Both the position numbers and the translations under genes were made by a program. Below, in pieces: positions 31,843 to 45,075 of a DNA stretch of 64,000 nucleotides. Under the pieces are notes generated by a model. It was not told the DNA's origin, did no database searches, and saw nothing but the letters and a program-made list of their open reading frames with translations. This stretch comes from Helicostylum pulchrum (taxonomy: Eukaryota; Mucoromycota; Mucoromycetes; Mucorales; Mucoraceae). Position 1 is the stretch's first letter. The number at the start of each line of letters is the position of its first letter. The DNA is taken from positions 62,001 through 126,000 of the forward strand of contig JAIXMO010000026.1 of assembly GCA_025677825.1 (NCBI GenBank), in the 5' to 3' direction.

Positions 31843-34567
31843 ATGGCAGATACACTTAAAGATATTCCAGAGTTTTTTGAAACGGAAATTGGAGAATCTA
31901 TTTCTGCTCGTACAGATGCATTAGGTACTTTAAATTCAAAGCATATTAACTAAGTTGGCCATGTTTTAGTTTATTCACGCGTCTTTTTTTCTTTCTTCAT
32001 CTCGTAGGTACATTTCGTGAGTTAGGCCCTCCTGACTTATGCCATATTATTAAAGCTAATTCTAAGCCTGGCTTGAAGGAGGTATTATTCTATGTTTAAT
32101 TTTATTCGTTTTACAAGACTTTAACGAAATTTCCTTCCTTAGCTCGGTAGTTATCATTATGTGTCAGGCGTTGACGCTTCATCATCTGCCACTTTGGCTG
32201 CTTACTTAAACTCATTAACTTACTCACTGGTAAAAAAAAAGAAAAAAAGTTTCCGTTCAATGTTTTCTTTGTTCCTCATTCGTATATTATAGGATGATAC
32301 TCAATCTTGGTTTTCTAAATCAAATGCTTGGCGAATTCGTTCCGGTATTTATTGGTAAAGACGAAAAAAGATATACGTATATATGAAGAAAGAAAATGAA
32401 TACACCGAATATTTAACATGCTTATGTATATAAATATATATATGTAGTTGCTTCAATGCTTTTTCTCGTGTAGACGTTCGAGTAGAAGTAAAAATTCCAG
32501 GTGGTGTAGAAAGTTATTATGTTGATGTCAGAGGAGAAAGGTAAAAGAAGGATAAAAAGTGAATTACGAAAGGATGCTAAAAAAGACAGTATGTTTTAAT
32601 AGACACGAAGCTACAGCAGCTATATGGCAAGAGACATACTTATCCGCAGTGTTGCGTGCAATTCTTTACTCTGATGACAGTTACTACCGATTAGCTGGAT
32701 ACCGTAAGATGGACCCAATTACTAGTTTATCATTCGAAGCCCGATTTTTAGAAGCAGTTGAAGCCTTGTTTTGGAGAGGATGGCAACTAGGCAGTAACCC
32801 AGAGATTCAAACGGCTACTGCAGTGCATAACCATTTAACTTCAGGTGTAATGAAATATTTTGGCGATAGTTTCCGTTATGGTCCTGCTATTGAACTCTAT
32901 GAAAAGTTACAAAAGAAGGATCCTGAGGTTGGGGCTTTGTTGGCTCAATCTTATTTAGGTCAAAACGAGGAAATTAAGGCTGTCAAGATATTAAATGAGA
33001 ATTTGAAACTTGCTCCTATGAGTTATCCATTATTGCACGTCCAAGTTGATTTCCTTCGTAACAAGGTAAAATAGAAAACATTCATGCAAAAAAAAAGATA
33101 AAGCTTATATATATATTTTTTTTAAAAAAAAGGGAGAATTTGAAATGGCTTTAAAACTTGCTAAATTCGCAGTCAACACAACACCTTCCGAATTCCTTAC
33201 GTGGGCTAAATTGACTGAGGTTTATATCGATCTTGAAGATTACAAAAACGCACTTTTGACATTGAATTCGTGCCCAATGTTTACCTATAGCGAACGTGAC
33301 ATGCACCGTATGCCTGCACCCAGTAGAACTCATTTACCCATCAAAGTAGATATTATGAATTCTGGAATTATGGAAGAAGATGCGGCAGGAAGAGAGAACG
33401 AAGCTGATCCTAATTTGGCTCGTCTTCCTGCTCCTGCATTACATGGTACATTTGCCAAGGCATATGCTCTTTTAACACGTTTAGCAAGCAAAATTGGATG
33501 GGATGATTTGTTAAAATGTAGATCGTATGTGTTTGTAATGGAAGAGGAATATCGTATGCAAAAGGCAAAAGAGGATACTAAAAAATCAAGTACATCTATC
33601 AATGACCAAGAACCTGAATCCAGTATTGATAATAAAACTAGTGTTCATCAAGATGAACCTGTTGAAAAAAACGATGATGCTTCTGCTAAAAACGAGGAAC
33701 AAGAGGATGTAAAAGAAAAAGAAACAGATGAATTAAATGATCAAATGAATAGCGTTGATTTAAATGACGATGATGATAATGATGAGGGCACTGCTCCTGT
33801 TGAAGTTCATCATACTCCTCTTGTTCGCCCAGAACAAGTTGCAGAAGACAAATCAAAGGTAACTTTAATAGTAAAAAAAAAAGATTAACGAGGTATTAAC
33901 CCTTTTTTTTTCTAGTCTGAAAATACTGGTGTAAAAGCCGAAGAAGAGAATACACCTAACCCAAGTGATGGTGTTAACTTTTCTTTCAACAATAAGCGTC
34001 TTTGTGAACGTTGGTTAGATAACCTGTTTATGGTCTTGTACGAAGATTTACGTATCTATACATTCTGGAGAACCGAATCAGCACATTACCGTGCTCAACA
34101 AATGCCTTACCGTAAGACAGGTACCGAGTGGGAGTTATTAGGTGACTTGGCTCTTCGTTTATGGCATGATAATGAAGCTAGAGAAGCATATGAACAATGT
34201 TTGGATCATAAATTCTCTGCCAAGGCCTGGATGAAGTTATTGGAAATCTATGTTACTGAAAGTAATGTTCAAAGAGCACTTTTAGCGGCTGTCAAATTAA
34301 CTGTTTATCATGAACGTTGGTATCACGAAATTGTGGTAAGTAATAGTAGTGGTAGTAGCAGTAGTAGTAGTAGTCTAACTTAAATATCATTCCTTATAGT
34401 ATCCTAGTGAAATTGCTCGTAACCTTAATATTTTGATTCGCAGAGAAGGTCTTTCCAAGATGCAAAATATGTTGACTTCAATGAATTTACCTCGTCCTGT
34501 TCAAATTTTGATGACACAGTATTTCGATTTTGCTGAACTATTCAAGGTTGAAGGATATGAATTTTAA
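31843..34567 (+). CDS. ChAPs family exomer adaptor (Bch1/Bud7-like)
   Basis: Nine exons (31843-31924, 32008-32081, 32143-32229, 32293-32344, 32474-32540, 32603-33065, 33133-33858, 33916-34335, 34400-34567) give 712 residues. ChAPs bind Chs5 and Arf1 and form the cargo-recognition part of exomer, which carries chitin synthase and other proteins from the trans-Golgi to the surface. The family pattern is visible: RELGPPDLCHIIKANSKPG, YHYVSGVDASSSATLAAYLN, the TPR-like helices GWQLGSNPEIQTATAVHNHL and LAQSYLGQNEEIKAVKILNE, WLDNLFMVLYEDLRIYTFWR, GTEWELLGDLALRLWHDNEA and the C-terminal AELFKVEGYEF. An acidic disordered insert (about 490-560) is rich in Glu/Asp. Two acceptors compete at exon 5; only the second (32474) avoids an early stop. 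The promoter lies in or next to a Fanzor-like remnant. Confidence 0.93.
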
Positions 34568-34711
34568 AGAGACACTTCCTTTTGTTAACGATAGAAAAAA
34601 AAAACTAACTACTCTTAAGTGAAAGAAAATACATAATACATTTCATTTTTTTTTATTTAAACTACATATTAGAATTATATTATCTTTTTTTAAAGAATTA
34701 AAACAATTCCA

Positions 34712-36553
34712 CTATAAAAATTCATCATCATCAATAACAATTTCAGAAGCGATTCTTTCTGTTCTTAATCTCTTAATGGGTTGTAAGTTTGGATTAATAA
34801 AGGTAGCATCCACCTGAATATCAGAATTTGTATGTACAAATTCACTAGTAGTACGGTTATTGTCATCTTGAGTTGGTCCTTGTCTGCAACCTACATTGAT
34901 CTTATTTTGAATTTCTATTTCGTTACAAAATGTTACTGTTTGAGGATTAAGGAAAGGATACACTACATAAAAATATGTCAATGATACGTGTTAATAAAAA
35001 ACCATATATAAATGCTTACTATTTGCCTGGATTGCTTGAACATCAGTTCGTACATCAGGATTAAATGCAGGTGCAGTAGTTTCGAAATTATGAGGTATTT
35101 TTAAATCAAGCGATTTATCTTGTTGCTTACTTTCCAAGTAGGCACGTTCTTTTTCAATCGATGATTTCAATTCCTCGTCAGAAGGTATAGGTGTTTGTTG
35201 ATAAGAAGTACTCAAGTAAGGCTGCATAGCTCTAGTAATAGATAACCATTCCATATCGTAATAAAAATCGTAATCTCCGGTTTCGTCATTGGGAGAAGGA
35301 ACATCAATAATCTAATGTTACGCTATAATATAAGTGATTTTTGAATACATATCTTGATAACTTTTGTTTTTACCTGTAAAAATTGTCTTCTTGGTAAACA
35401 TTTATCTAAACTTAAAAATTTGGTAACTTTAGGTGTTTCCGATACAGCCTCTAATACTGGAGGTTTCTCTGCAGGTGCATCATCATCGTTATCATCACTT
35501 AAACTAATCTCGATCTCGTCAGGATTAGCTTCGATAGCAACCTTGATTTCTTCAGGGTTATTGACAATAGGTTGGTTTCCATCGCCATAACCCAAAATTG
35601 ACTGTGTACTAGCAGGGTATATACCCTTTTTCCACATATCATGGTTTACAATAGCTGCATAATGTACATGTAAATGTGCCGCAAACCAATAAGAAGGTTG
35701 TAATTTAGAAAGAATTAATTCATTTGGGTAACTTCCAAGATTATTTTCCATAATCTAAATATATTTTTTAATATGGCATTCTTTTATATATCTATAAATA
35801 CGTACCTCTTTTACAAAGTATCTCTTAATTCTCATCAAGTGTTCCAAATCACCATATCGTTCAATACCTCTAGGCCAATCATGAGATAAAAATATATCCA
35901 CGGGTTCTTGAACTTGTAATATTTTCTTGACATCATATTCCCTAACATGATACACACTTTTAATATCATTACCTTTATAAGGTGATTTTTCATAATGTCC
36001 TTTTTTATAATCGTTTTCTTTGGCGATGCCAGAGATACCACCAATTCTTAGCCCACCGAAATTAATTACACCTGAATGACCAAGGTAATAAATGTTATCA
36101 CTGACCCATCCACCATGATACAACTCCCATAAATAATTGCTGGCTTCATGGTTTCCTCCAATAAAGATAGTAGGGTATGGTGCTTGTACTCTACCAGAGT
36201 AATATTTCCAAAACGTACCGAGTTCTTTATATTTAGCTGGTACAGACATACATTCTGTATCTGATTGATTTCTAAGAGACTAATACGATCTAATTAGATT
36301 GAGTATAAAAAAAAAGAAAGAAAAAAGAAAGCTATTTTATATTTACTTGGAAATCACCACAAATCAACACGAGATCTATTTTACAATTTTCTCTCTGTTC
36401 AATGAGACGGATCGAGCCATAAATGTCGTCCAATTGTCCATGACAGCAACCTTCAATAGCAATCTAATACACAAGAAGAAGAAGAAGAAGAAGAAAAACT
36501 GGTCAATGCGCTTATTCATTTCAATTAAAAAAGTTTACTCAACGTACTTTCAT
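34712..36553 (-). CDS. DBR1: RNA lariat debranching enzyme Dbr1
   Basis: The enzyme cleaves the 2'-5' bond of intron lariats in the nucleus. Metallophosphoesterase motifs are present in order: [75 protein letters not shown] and [11 protein letters not shown]. The C-terminal Dbr1-specific region includes [15 protein letters not shown] and [16 protein letters not shown]. The Cys next to the first histidine (EGCCHG) fits the family, where this position is a metal or metal-adjacent ligand. The first coding exon is only ATGAAA (36553-36548), followed by donor GTACGT; exon 2 is 36463-36347 and exon 3 is 36279-35806, with three more exons to the stop at 34712. The gene ends 144 bp from the ChAPs stop (convergent). 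Confidence 0.94.
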
Positions 36554-36784
36554 GAAATAAAACGTAAATAAGCGATCACTAAAAAAAAATGACTGGGTTG
36601 ATATTTATCATTTCTTCCTGTTTCAATGTTACTTACAAAAAAGGCTAGTCAGATTAATTCAAAAACGCTGTATGTACTTCAATAAAAAAAACGTTTGTTG
36701 GTTACTGATAACATTTATTTCTTTAATTATGAAGGGGGAGAGGGTTCTAATTATACTTTAACATTTTTTTAATAAAATAAAGTT

Positions 36785-39700
36785 TTACATGGTGGGTTGA
36801 AACTTAATAGCGACACGAAGTTCACCACTTCCAGCAGGGAACAGAGGCAACCACTGGTTAAAGATATCACCACCAGGTACATCTACCTTGATTAAATCCC
36901 AAATATTACAACGAGTTTGTCCTAGATCAACAGCCGATTTAATTTTGTTATGATCCTTGACCTTAAAATCAAAGATGAAAGGTTCGCCACCTACACCATA
37001 ATTGAAAGATTCGTTCCATTCGGGTTCCAAAGTCTTTGGGATAACGTTCGTTTTATAAATTTGTTTATTACCGACCCTGACACGTACAAACGGATCACTG
37101 GTGCCACTCTTATCTACACCACGTAATCCTCTTGCTTCCAGCAAGGTGATGGTAACCATACCTGCTCTACCAGTAGCATCACTCATGACGCTAGTATCTT
37201 GTAAAATCGAAGAAGGAGCGAGAGAAATATTATCATCGAAACTCAAATGTGATCCCAACGATAAGCGGCTACCTATGGTATCAGATATTTGACTGTTATG
37301 ATAGCTTTCGCTAGACAAACGTTGCATATCATGTGAATCACGAATTAAAGGACCTGAAACTTCCAAATTTACATCATCACGAGCGTAGGTACGAGTAGTA
37401 GCCAATACAGATGTTTGTGTCTTTTTGGTCTTTAAAAGTTGAGGATGCCATTTGAATTTAACTTGAACGCTACCTTTAACACCCGCCACACCGTCTAATG
37501 GAATATCAACTAGACGAGTTTTGAAACTTTCTACCGCATCACCACGAAGAGTTATACCACCTGAACCAATAGGCTCATGACCTTTAACATGATTCCAATC
37601 AAATACTTCAATACGAATACTTGCTGTAACTCTTGATTGCTAAATATTAAAAAAAAAAAAAAAAAAAGTTTAGAATAATAGTAATAAAAAAAATAAATAA
37701 AAAACTTACAATAGCTACTTCAAAGTGTTCATGTGTCCATTTTGGATTCAAATTCTTTTTAATAGTTTCACTCTTGTGTACTTTTTCACCATTGACATTG
37801 AATACGACATAGGGATCACTGGTACCACTTTTATCAGCTGGCATCAAATTACGAGCACTAACCAAATCGACGGTTAAAACACCTTGATTATCCAAACTTT
37901 CATCTGGATTCAACACAAAGTTTTCCATAGGATCAAATTCAAATCCAAGTCGAATACGAGCTGGGCCATCGCTTCCCATCAAACTAAACCAGGTACCATC
38001 CATCGAATCAATACCCAAACGCTTTTGCCTCATAATACGACGTATAATAGCAGATCCAGAATCAATCCAATGACCCAACTTGTTCATATCCTTTTCATCT
38101 GATTTAGCCGGCTTCAATTCGATTGCTACTCGAGAGAAATCAACTTCTTTAATAAACATATCAGCACATTCATTAAATTGTAAGTTTTGACCACGAAGTT
38201 TAGCCGTCTTGTATTGAGGCATCAAGGCATCTACAATAACATGACAATAACAGTGTTCGGTATTGGAGAGTTGAACTTCATGAATTTTAATTTTCAAGAC
38301 ACCAGAGTTATAAGAGTTAAGATCGATCAAATCATCTGGTGTATATCTAATATAAGATCCATGCAATCCACGCAAAGGTAAAGGAGAATGATCTTCTTCA
38401 TCTGGGTTAGAAGAAATAGCAGATACAGAAGAAATGGCACTAGTCTGATTTGAGTTGACTTCAGCAGAAGCACCAGGAACACCCAAGACAGGGAAGAATT
38501 CAGCGGAAAAGTGCAAATCACCTTTAGAAGAACGTCTATCGACCGAGTGTAATCTATCCCATCTATCAACATTGGCCCCATTTGATTCATACCAAACATC
38601 TGGAGAAACACTTTGATCGCCAATCCTTTGTCTAATAATTTCAGATGGTTTAAATACGGTCATACCTAGCGACCTATCCTTAGTACGAGCGTTCCAATCC
38701 ATAGCTTCCAATACAAACTCTTCTTTTAAAGAATGAACAGGGATATATAATGTTTCTCCCCACTCAGGGTTTAAATCATTATCAATGACTTCAGTACGAC
38801 CACGCACTTGGTAACCAGACAATACACGAATATAGGGATCACTCTTACCGCCAGTGACCATCTCCACATTACGTAAATCACGAGCTTCCCAGAACGTAAA
38901 TCGAATAACACCAATTGGAGGTTTATCAAATCCACGTCCGCTCATAGCGGTGGAAAGACCAGACATGATCATTGGTTTCCATTCGGCACTTAAACGTAAC
39001 TGACCTAAACACTCATCACCATCAACCAAATCCCACCAACTATCGTGGGCTTCTTGCTTTCGTACCATATCGGGTAAATAGGAAGTAAATACACCAATAA
39101 GTTTATCTTCATCTTTACTATCTCGTACTTCAGCTCGAATATAAAATGTAGTTTTATCAAGAACGACAATTTCGTATGGTTGCTCGAATTTGGGATCAAA
39201 TTTGTTCTTTGCGACGGGTGTCTTGTAACGTTCAATACCGTTTACAATAATACGAACGTAAGGGCTGATACTACTTGATTTGGAAACGAGGTCACGACAT
39301 TCGTGTATAACAAGACGAAGCACACCCGAATTAGAATCAACAGCAGGCTCAATTATACCATCGTCACGTTGATGTGGTTTAGAGATGGGTAAATAGCGGA
39401 TATCCACACGTAAATTACTGACATGTTTACCGTTACGCAACATCACTAAATTCAAGCCTTCTTGTTCAGCTTGTGTTTCACCATCTAATCTCGAGAGGTC
39501 AAAATTAGCTGTACCAAGACGTCTATCCTTGTATCCAGGTCTCGAAGTCTTGAGTTCCATTGATAACAAAGAATTTAAATTGTTTAATTTCAAGTATCTG
39601 GTTTCGTTCCATTTAGGTTCAAACGAAGATTCACAAACGCTAGTACGATCAAGTTCTTGGCCATGATCCAAATAAAATCGAATATAAGGATTAGGAACAC

Positions 39701-41165
39701 CTTCTACCAAGCCGTCAATATTCTTAATATGATCTGTTGAATAAATCGTAACAGCTAAAACACCATTTGCAGCCGAGAAATCAAAATCACCTGAACAAAA
39801 TCTATCGACATCAACAGACAGAACATTTGGGAAATACATGAGAGGGCCCAACATGGAATGAACTTGTTCACGAATAAAACTAGCTAAACCAGGAATCACA
39901 TTCACATCAAAACCGAATGAATCAGATCCTAATGGCTTTAATACGTAATCAAATTGAGGTTTCTCCAAGAAGCTAGCATCAAGTAGCTTTATAAACGGGA
40001 ATCGACTCATAAACTTTATCTTTACACGTAAATAACCTGAGAATGCCATATCCTCAACCAAGACCGGAATACCAGCACCTACTCTTCCTTTACCAAACCT
40101 AGCGTTCATAATTACTTTAGGATTGACCTTGTATTCTAATTCCTTGGGTGTCAAATCGTCTAAATCATTTGGAATAAAAGAAACTCGCCAATCCATACAG
40201 ACCGTATCTGGATCGGTATTTAAAAATGTTTTGACACTTTCAATGCGAAATGGTTTTGTACCCAGTGTAAAAGTAGTTAATCGAATTGAATCCATATAAG
40301 GTGGTAAATAGTCTGAAATGTAGTTATCGAGATTTTCCACTACAAGTGCAGATAAAACAGGTTCAAAAATTAACCAGAATTTGGCGACAAAACTATTCAT
40401 CCATTCAACTGATTCTTCATCTGATGCTAATTTTAACTTTATGATTTCTCGTTGAATATCGTCACGTGTGTTACGACGGAATCTACGTATACTTGTACGA
40501 TAATAACTTGCTAAACAAAGTAAACATTTGTGTGTGAATTTTATATATATATATATTTGTTTTTTCCCTTATTTACCTAAAACTAAACAAACTAATAAAA
40601 TAGAACCTAGTCCAGCATTCATTTTAGCTAAAGTCCAAGAAGAGACAGCAGTAAGAAATAAAGCAGCGGCATTATGATACCAGTCACCATATAAAAACTC
40701 TGGTAACAATTCATCCAGCACATCCTTATGCTGATAAGACTGAGTAGCAGCGATATTCAATGGACCGCCTGGGTTTTGTCCAAAGCTCATTGAAGTCCAG
40801 CCAGTACGATACCAATCTGGTATCAAATGTTTTGGATTACTTTGAAAGGCGCCAGGAATATCTACAGTAGCTGGTATAGATTTTTGTTCTGCAGCGTTTA
40901 TCGTAGCCTTTGTTTCAGTAGCATCAAAGGTATTTAACTCGGTTGTTAAACTATGAGAAGGAATCAAACCGTGTAAATCAGGTACTAAGTCAGCAACCAT
41001 GGCACTTTCGGCTTTACGTTCAGGCAATGGGTCTACTCTACGTGGAGGTAAAGAAGGTGGTAACCTAATTGGTTCTTCTTCAATAAAAGAACTTGCTCTG
41101 TTACTTGGACGTGGTGGTGATAGTGAACTCGACTGTGAAATCGGAACTTCGTCATTAGAATTCAT
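36785..41165 (-). CDS. Tricalbin / extended synaptotagmin (SMP and C2 domains)
   Basis: Three exons (41165-40577, 40507-37710, 37639-36785) give 1413 residues. Tricalbins tether the ER to the plasma membrane and move lipids between them. The N-terminal 150 residues are Ser/Pro-rich and disordered. A hydrophobic hairpin follows (AAALFLTAVSSWTLAKM, GSILLVCLVLVII, about residues 165-205), then the SMP lipid-transfer domain (EWMNSFVAKFWLIFEPVLSA to SVDVD, about 229-440). C2-like strands start near residues 447, 587, 725, 929, 1070 and 1289. The fifth and sixth have the Ca2+-site sequence DKSGTSDP, while the second and fourth look degenerate. Yeast tricalbins usually have four or five C2 domains, so six is slightly expanded. 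The exon 2 acceptor is GCAAG before 40507, not the upstream TTTAG, because only that choice keeps frame. Confidence 0.93.
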
Positions 41166-41689
41166 TATTTTTTATTTTTTTTAGTATTTTATTTTTTTTA
41201 GCTTGTAGGAAAATAGGAAGAGAGGATAAAAGAGTCAAGAAAAAAAAATATTAAAAGTGCGTAACTGAAAGTGTAAACGAGTAAAGCGTATAGCCAATGA
41301 AAAGAGTTGATATAATAAAAAAGGGTCCGTGTGAACGAGAAAAGCTCGTTTTGGTCAAAACAGTTACATTAATAAGGCACTTACACAATACACACACTCA
41401 CCTTTGTACGCTTACGAGTACTACTTCTTTTCGCATAAATGGTGAAACTATGTGTATCCCAAAAAAATAAAATAAAATAAATAGGTGTGCAGACAAGCAA
41501 AGAGTCATATATTTCACCTTGGATGTGTTTCTTGGTTTCTATTCCTAAATAAAAAATAAAATACTGTAAGATCCTGCAACAGCAGCAGGTCCAACCCAGC
41601 ATAATTACCACTAACAATTAATAGCGCGAAAAAAAATAAAGTAAGTCGTAACAACAAGTTGTAGGCATGTAGATAACTACTTATATAAA
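41166..41689. other. Intergenic, upstream of tricalbin
   Basis: AT-rich with no credible ORF. It should hold the tricalbin promoter and untranslated leader; T-rich stretches flank the start codon. The 78-residue minus-strand ORF at 41381-41617 has no recognisable features. Confidence 0.4.
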
Positions 41690-41975
41690 AATGATTAAAT
41701 ATAAACTGCCTATTTTATCATAAACAATAAAAAATATTCCATCTATTAACTTTTTTTTCTTTTTCTTTATGTTCGTACAAAATGATAACGCTCAAAGCAA
41801 CAACCGTGTATAAGAACACCTCTTGTTCAAAAAATGCTCCTACCCGGCTGTAATATCATATAGGTATTGGGCTACTTCTTTTAGCACCTTATAAAAGGTA
41901 CTTTGAAAAGTAGTATGCTGTACTTTTATTTCTGAGCGAGTAAATAGAAAATGTACCACTAAATCGAGCGATTGA
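41690..41975 (+). repeat. Dispersed repeat, copy B
   Basis: It shares ATAAAAATGATTAA and CCTATTTTATCAT with copies C and D at its left end. The middle has TGTTCGTACAAAATGATAAC, compare TGTCCGTACAAAAGGACACG in copy C. The right end has GAAAAGTAGTATGCTGTACTT followed by GAGCGAGTAAATAGAAAATG. The spacing of blocks is similar to copies C and D. Confidence 0.65.
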
Positions 41976-44165
41976 CGTACTTTACACGAGTCAAAATGGA
42001 TGTTGGATAGTTTTTTGTATTTCCGATTTATGCTTTGGTTTGAAGGATACTTACAGCTTTTAGAATAGCCAAATGCACGGATCTAACCCAACTCTCAGAT
42101 ATTCGCTTTATCGTCCCGAAATTATATCTTCCTCTGTTTATAGCATAAATTTTCCAGTTATTAGAGTTCACACCCTTCTTAAACCAAATTTATATCATTC
42201 GATTCTTATCTTCCCACAAAGGGACTTGTTTTTTATAGCTGTCGTACGAACATACAAGCATCTCCTCCTGCTAACTAGATGAACATACTGCCCAGGTCCT
42301 GATTACCAGTTACCGGATGGTTCGTCGATAAGAACTAGAAGTATTTGTGTCGGACCCTCTTCTTAAAAATGAAAGGAGATTAACACTCAGGCCGGCTCTA
42401 GAAAATACTTAGAGAATATTTGAAAAAAGAAGTACTCTAAAAGAAAGATAAAAGGTATATAAGCATTTATTTATTATTGCTCATCTAATTGATTGGCATA
42501 GTGTAGAATAAAATAGAGCTCAAGATATGTAAAAATTGCCATAAAGAAGGGGCATGGGAATAAATACAGCAAAGTATAAATGTGGTCTTTACATAGCCTA
42601 AAATATGTGGAAGTGAAAATGTACACGCATAGTTACATTGTGGATATTCGCTTTCCCAAGTTGTATAGAATGATCGATAGATCTAAGATCAAACTATTCA
42701 AGAGCCTGGATCAAAATTTTACCTCTCCCGAAGGGTAAGTATCGCTTTAGCAATAGCTCGTCAAGATTGAAGCTGCTGCACTCTATGGGTATAGTAGTTT
42801 AAAACGCTCAGGCTTCAAATCCACGGCCTGTAAATTGGTTATAAAATTTCGTGTTCTTTCGGTAGCGAGGATACACTTAAAAGACTTTTTACTAATATTC
42901 GATCATTTGACCAAGTTAGTTCCGTTATTACGGAAAACTTATCCTCACACATGTGTCCAAAATAATTCAAAACATTTCGTGGATAAGTGTTTTTTTTTTC
43001 AATGGTACAGAGTATTACAGCGTAAAAAAATAAAGAGAATGCACGACTGCCTTAATTAGGATCAAAACATATACGAAGCGTGGTAAAGTGATAAAAGACT
43101 TGGATAAAAGTTAATCTGAACCCATTTATGAGATCCTTTTCGTCTTTTTTTTTTTAAAAAAAAAACCGGACAACTTGTTAGTTTTCTTCAAACACGTTTA
43201 GAATAAATTGTGCTTCGATTTATTTTCGGGCCACAAGTGCCAAAATGTTCGGAAAAGTATCACTGAATCAGCAGTGTCAATAGAAAAAAAGGTCAGCGGT
43301 TTAGAAACAAGGAATCAAAAAAAAAAAAAAAAAAAAAACGCGGAATTCCGGACAGCCAATATTTAAAAAAATCACATTTTGCTTTTTTTTATATTTGGTA
43401 ATTTATTTATTCGATTAGTTTTATTTTTTTTCTACGCTTATTGTTCTATTATGTTCCAGCGATAAAAAAAAAAAAAAAAAGCCCTTTAACATGGTCTAAA
43501 CACACGCACACACACAAAAAAGAAGGTACGATAAAAATAAAACGAGGTCGAATAAAAAAGGGAAAAAACGTTTTTGTGCCTGTGGCGTCATAATTTTGAA
43601 ACTTTAGATATATATTTATTGCCTGATTATGGTACCACTATTTATAGCCTGAGAGAAAGGGTTTTTTGTAATAGAGTTTTCAAAGCTCATTATAGTTTTT
43701 GAAGGAGGTCTGTGCGTAATTTATTAGAAAAGAAGTATACGTTTTTAACCCAACATCACCCTATACACTCTCCCGGTGTGAATATGTTCATTGCGGAGAT
43801 TAGGCCTATTTTCAGATTTGAGCTTTACTGCACGATTTTTTTTATTTTTTTTTCACTTGATATGGTGTGTTCAACAAACACGTAATAACTTTTCAAAGTT
43901 TCAAGATACTATCGAGCAAAAAAAAAAAAAAAAAAACTTTCCCGGTGTAAAAGAATATCTGACAAGTCTCATTTGTCGCATATCCCACAAAGTATACCCT
44001 TTTTTCGAATTAAACGCATTTCCAGAAATATTTTAGGTAAGCGTGGAAAAATGAAATTTTGTGTCTGAATTTCAAAAATGTAAAAAAGAAGAAGAACGAA
44101 ACAAGTTTGTACGGGGTTTTTTTACTTTCTGCAGACTTTTTTTTTTTTTTTTTTTTGATACAGAG
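41976..44165. other. Gene-poor region before the Vip1-like gene
   Basis: Short coding-like frames occur near 42605-42735 (MYTHSYIVDIRFPKLYRMID and onward, ending TAA) and 42790-43059, but they match nothing I know and have no start or splice logic. The right half carries long A and T homopolymers and an (AC)n-like tract at about 43500-43516. Bases 43060-44165 probably hold the promoter and leader of the next gene. Confidence 0.4.
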
Positions 44166-45075
44166 ATGACAAGTAACGAATGGAGTATTGAGCTTCCTAC
44201 GGAACCTACACCAAATATCGTTTTAATTAAAAATATCTCGCCGAAAACTCAAGAGGCTACTATAAAAGATTTTTTTTCTTTCTGTGGTATTATTAAAGCT
44301 TTCGAAATGAAGAAAGAAGAAGAGTTACAAGTTGCTGTAGTTTACTTTGAACAAGAAGCTGCAGCAAAAACAGCAACATTGCTTAGTCAAGGTAAAGAGA
44401 GATATATAATAGGGAGAAGAATGGATATTAAATAAATAATTTCAGCTGTTGTGGATGAAAATCCAATCTTTGTTGAGCCATTTTTTAAAACAGCTACAGC
44501 AGCGACAACAGCGACAACGACAACAGTAAAGGAACCAATAAAAAATAGGGCCGAAACAGATATAAGCAGTGATGCTCAGCAAAAGCAAGAGAACAAGTCT
44601 GTGTCACATGTGATGACTGAATTATTAGCATCAGGTTATGTTTTGACAGACTCAGTTATAGCAAAAGGAGCAGAATTTGACGAAAAGCACGGTGTATCAA
44701 CTCGTATGAGTGGTTACTTGAATAAAGTAGGCATTAATTTAACACGATTTAGTCCAAGCCAAAAAGAGACCACCGAAAAAGATGCTGCTACTATGGCAAC
44801 TAGATCCAATAGTGCTCCTGTAATAACATCAGCCGCTCCTTCACGTATGCACAATTTAATGAAATCTAGAGCTGGTTTAAAAGTACAGGGTATTGCATCC
44901 AGAGTTGCAGGCAAAGTGACAAATGTTCATGAAGAAGCAAAAAGAATTGCAGTAAGTTAATTAAAAAAGTATTATTTGCTATTTAAATCAGATGATTGAT
45001 ATATATAAAATATTATAATAGGCCGAGAAAAAGATCATTACCAAGGAAGAAGAAGATCACAAGTCTACTGTATGA
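44166..45075 (+). CDS. RRM protein, Vip1-like
   Basis: Three exons (44166-44391, 44446-44951, 45022-45075) give 261 residues. An N-terminal RNA recognition motif has RNP2-like IVLIKNISPKT and RNP1-like LQVAVVYFEQEAAAKTA. The middle is Ala/Thr-rich. The C-terminal part (SHVMTELLASGYVLTDSVI, AKGAEFDEKHGVSTRMSGYL and GLKVQGIASRVAGKVTNVHE) is the conserved helical region of fungal Vip1-like proteins. The RNP1 position lacks the usual aromatic pair, so RNA binding may be weak. An upstream in-frame ATG at 44061 would add 35 residues unlike the family, so the ATG at 44166 was preferred. The role of the family is poorly defined. Confidence 0.82.

Noticed and set aside
33145..33888. Treating the 33.1-33.9 kb exon of the ChAPs gene as a separate gene with its own ATG.
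   Set aside because: It joins its neighbours in frame through GT-AG introns and forms part of the ChAPs alignment.
42800..42830. GGCTTCAAATCC resembling a tRNA B box.
   Set aside because: No acceptor, D or anticodon stem can be built around it.
42605..43059. Short coding-like frames in the 42-43 kb gene-poor region, considered as a decayed gene.
   Set aside because: No recognisable motif, no consistent frame and no splice signals; noted only in the region description.
44061..44165. Upstream in-frame ATG that would extend the Vip1-like protein by 35 residues.
   Set aside because: The extension is Lys/Phe-rich and encodes a T-tract phenylalanine run unlike the family; the ATG at 44166 gives a normal RRM N-terminus.
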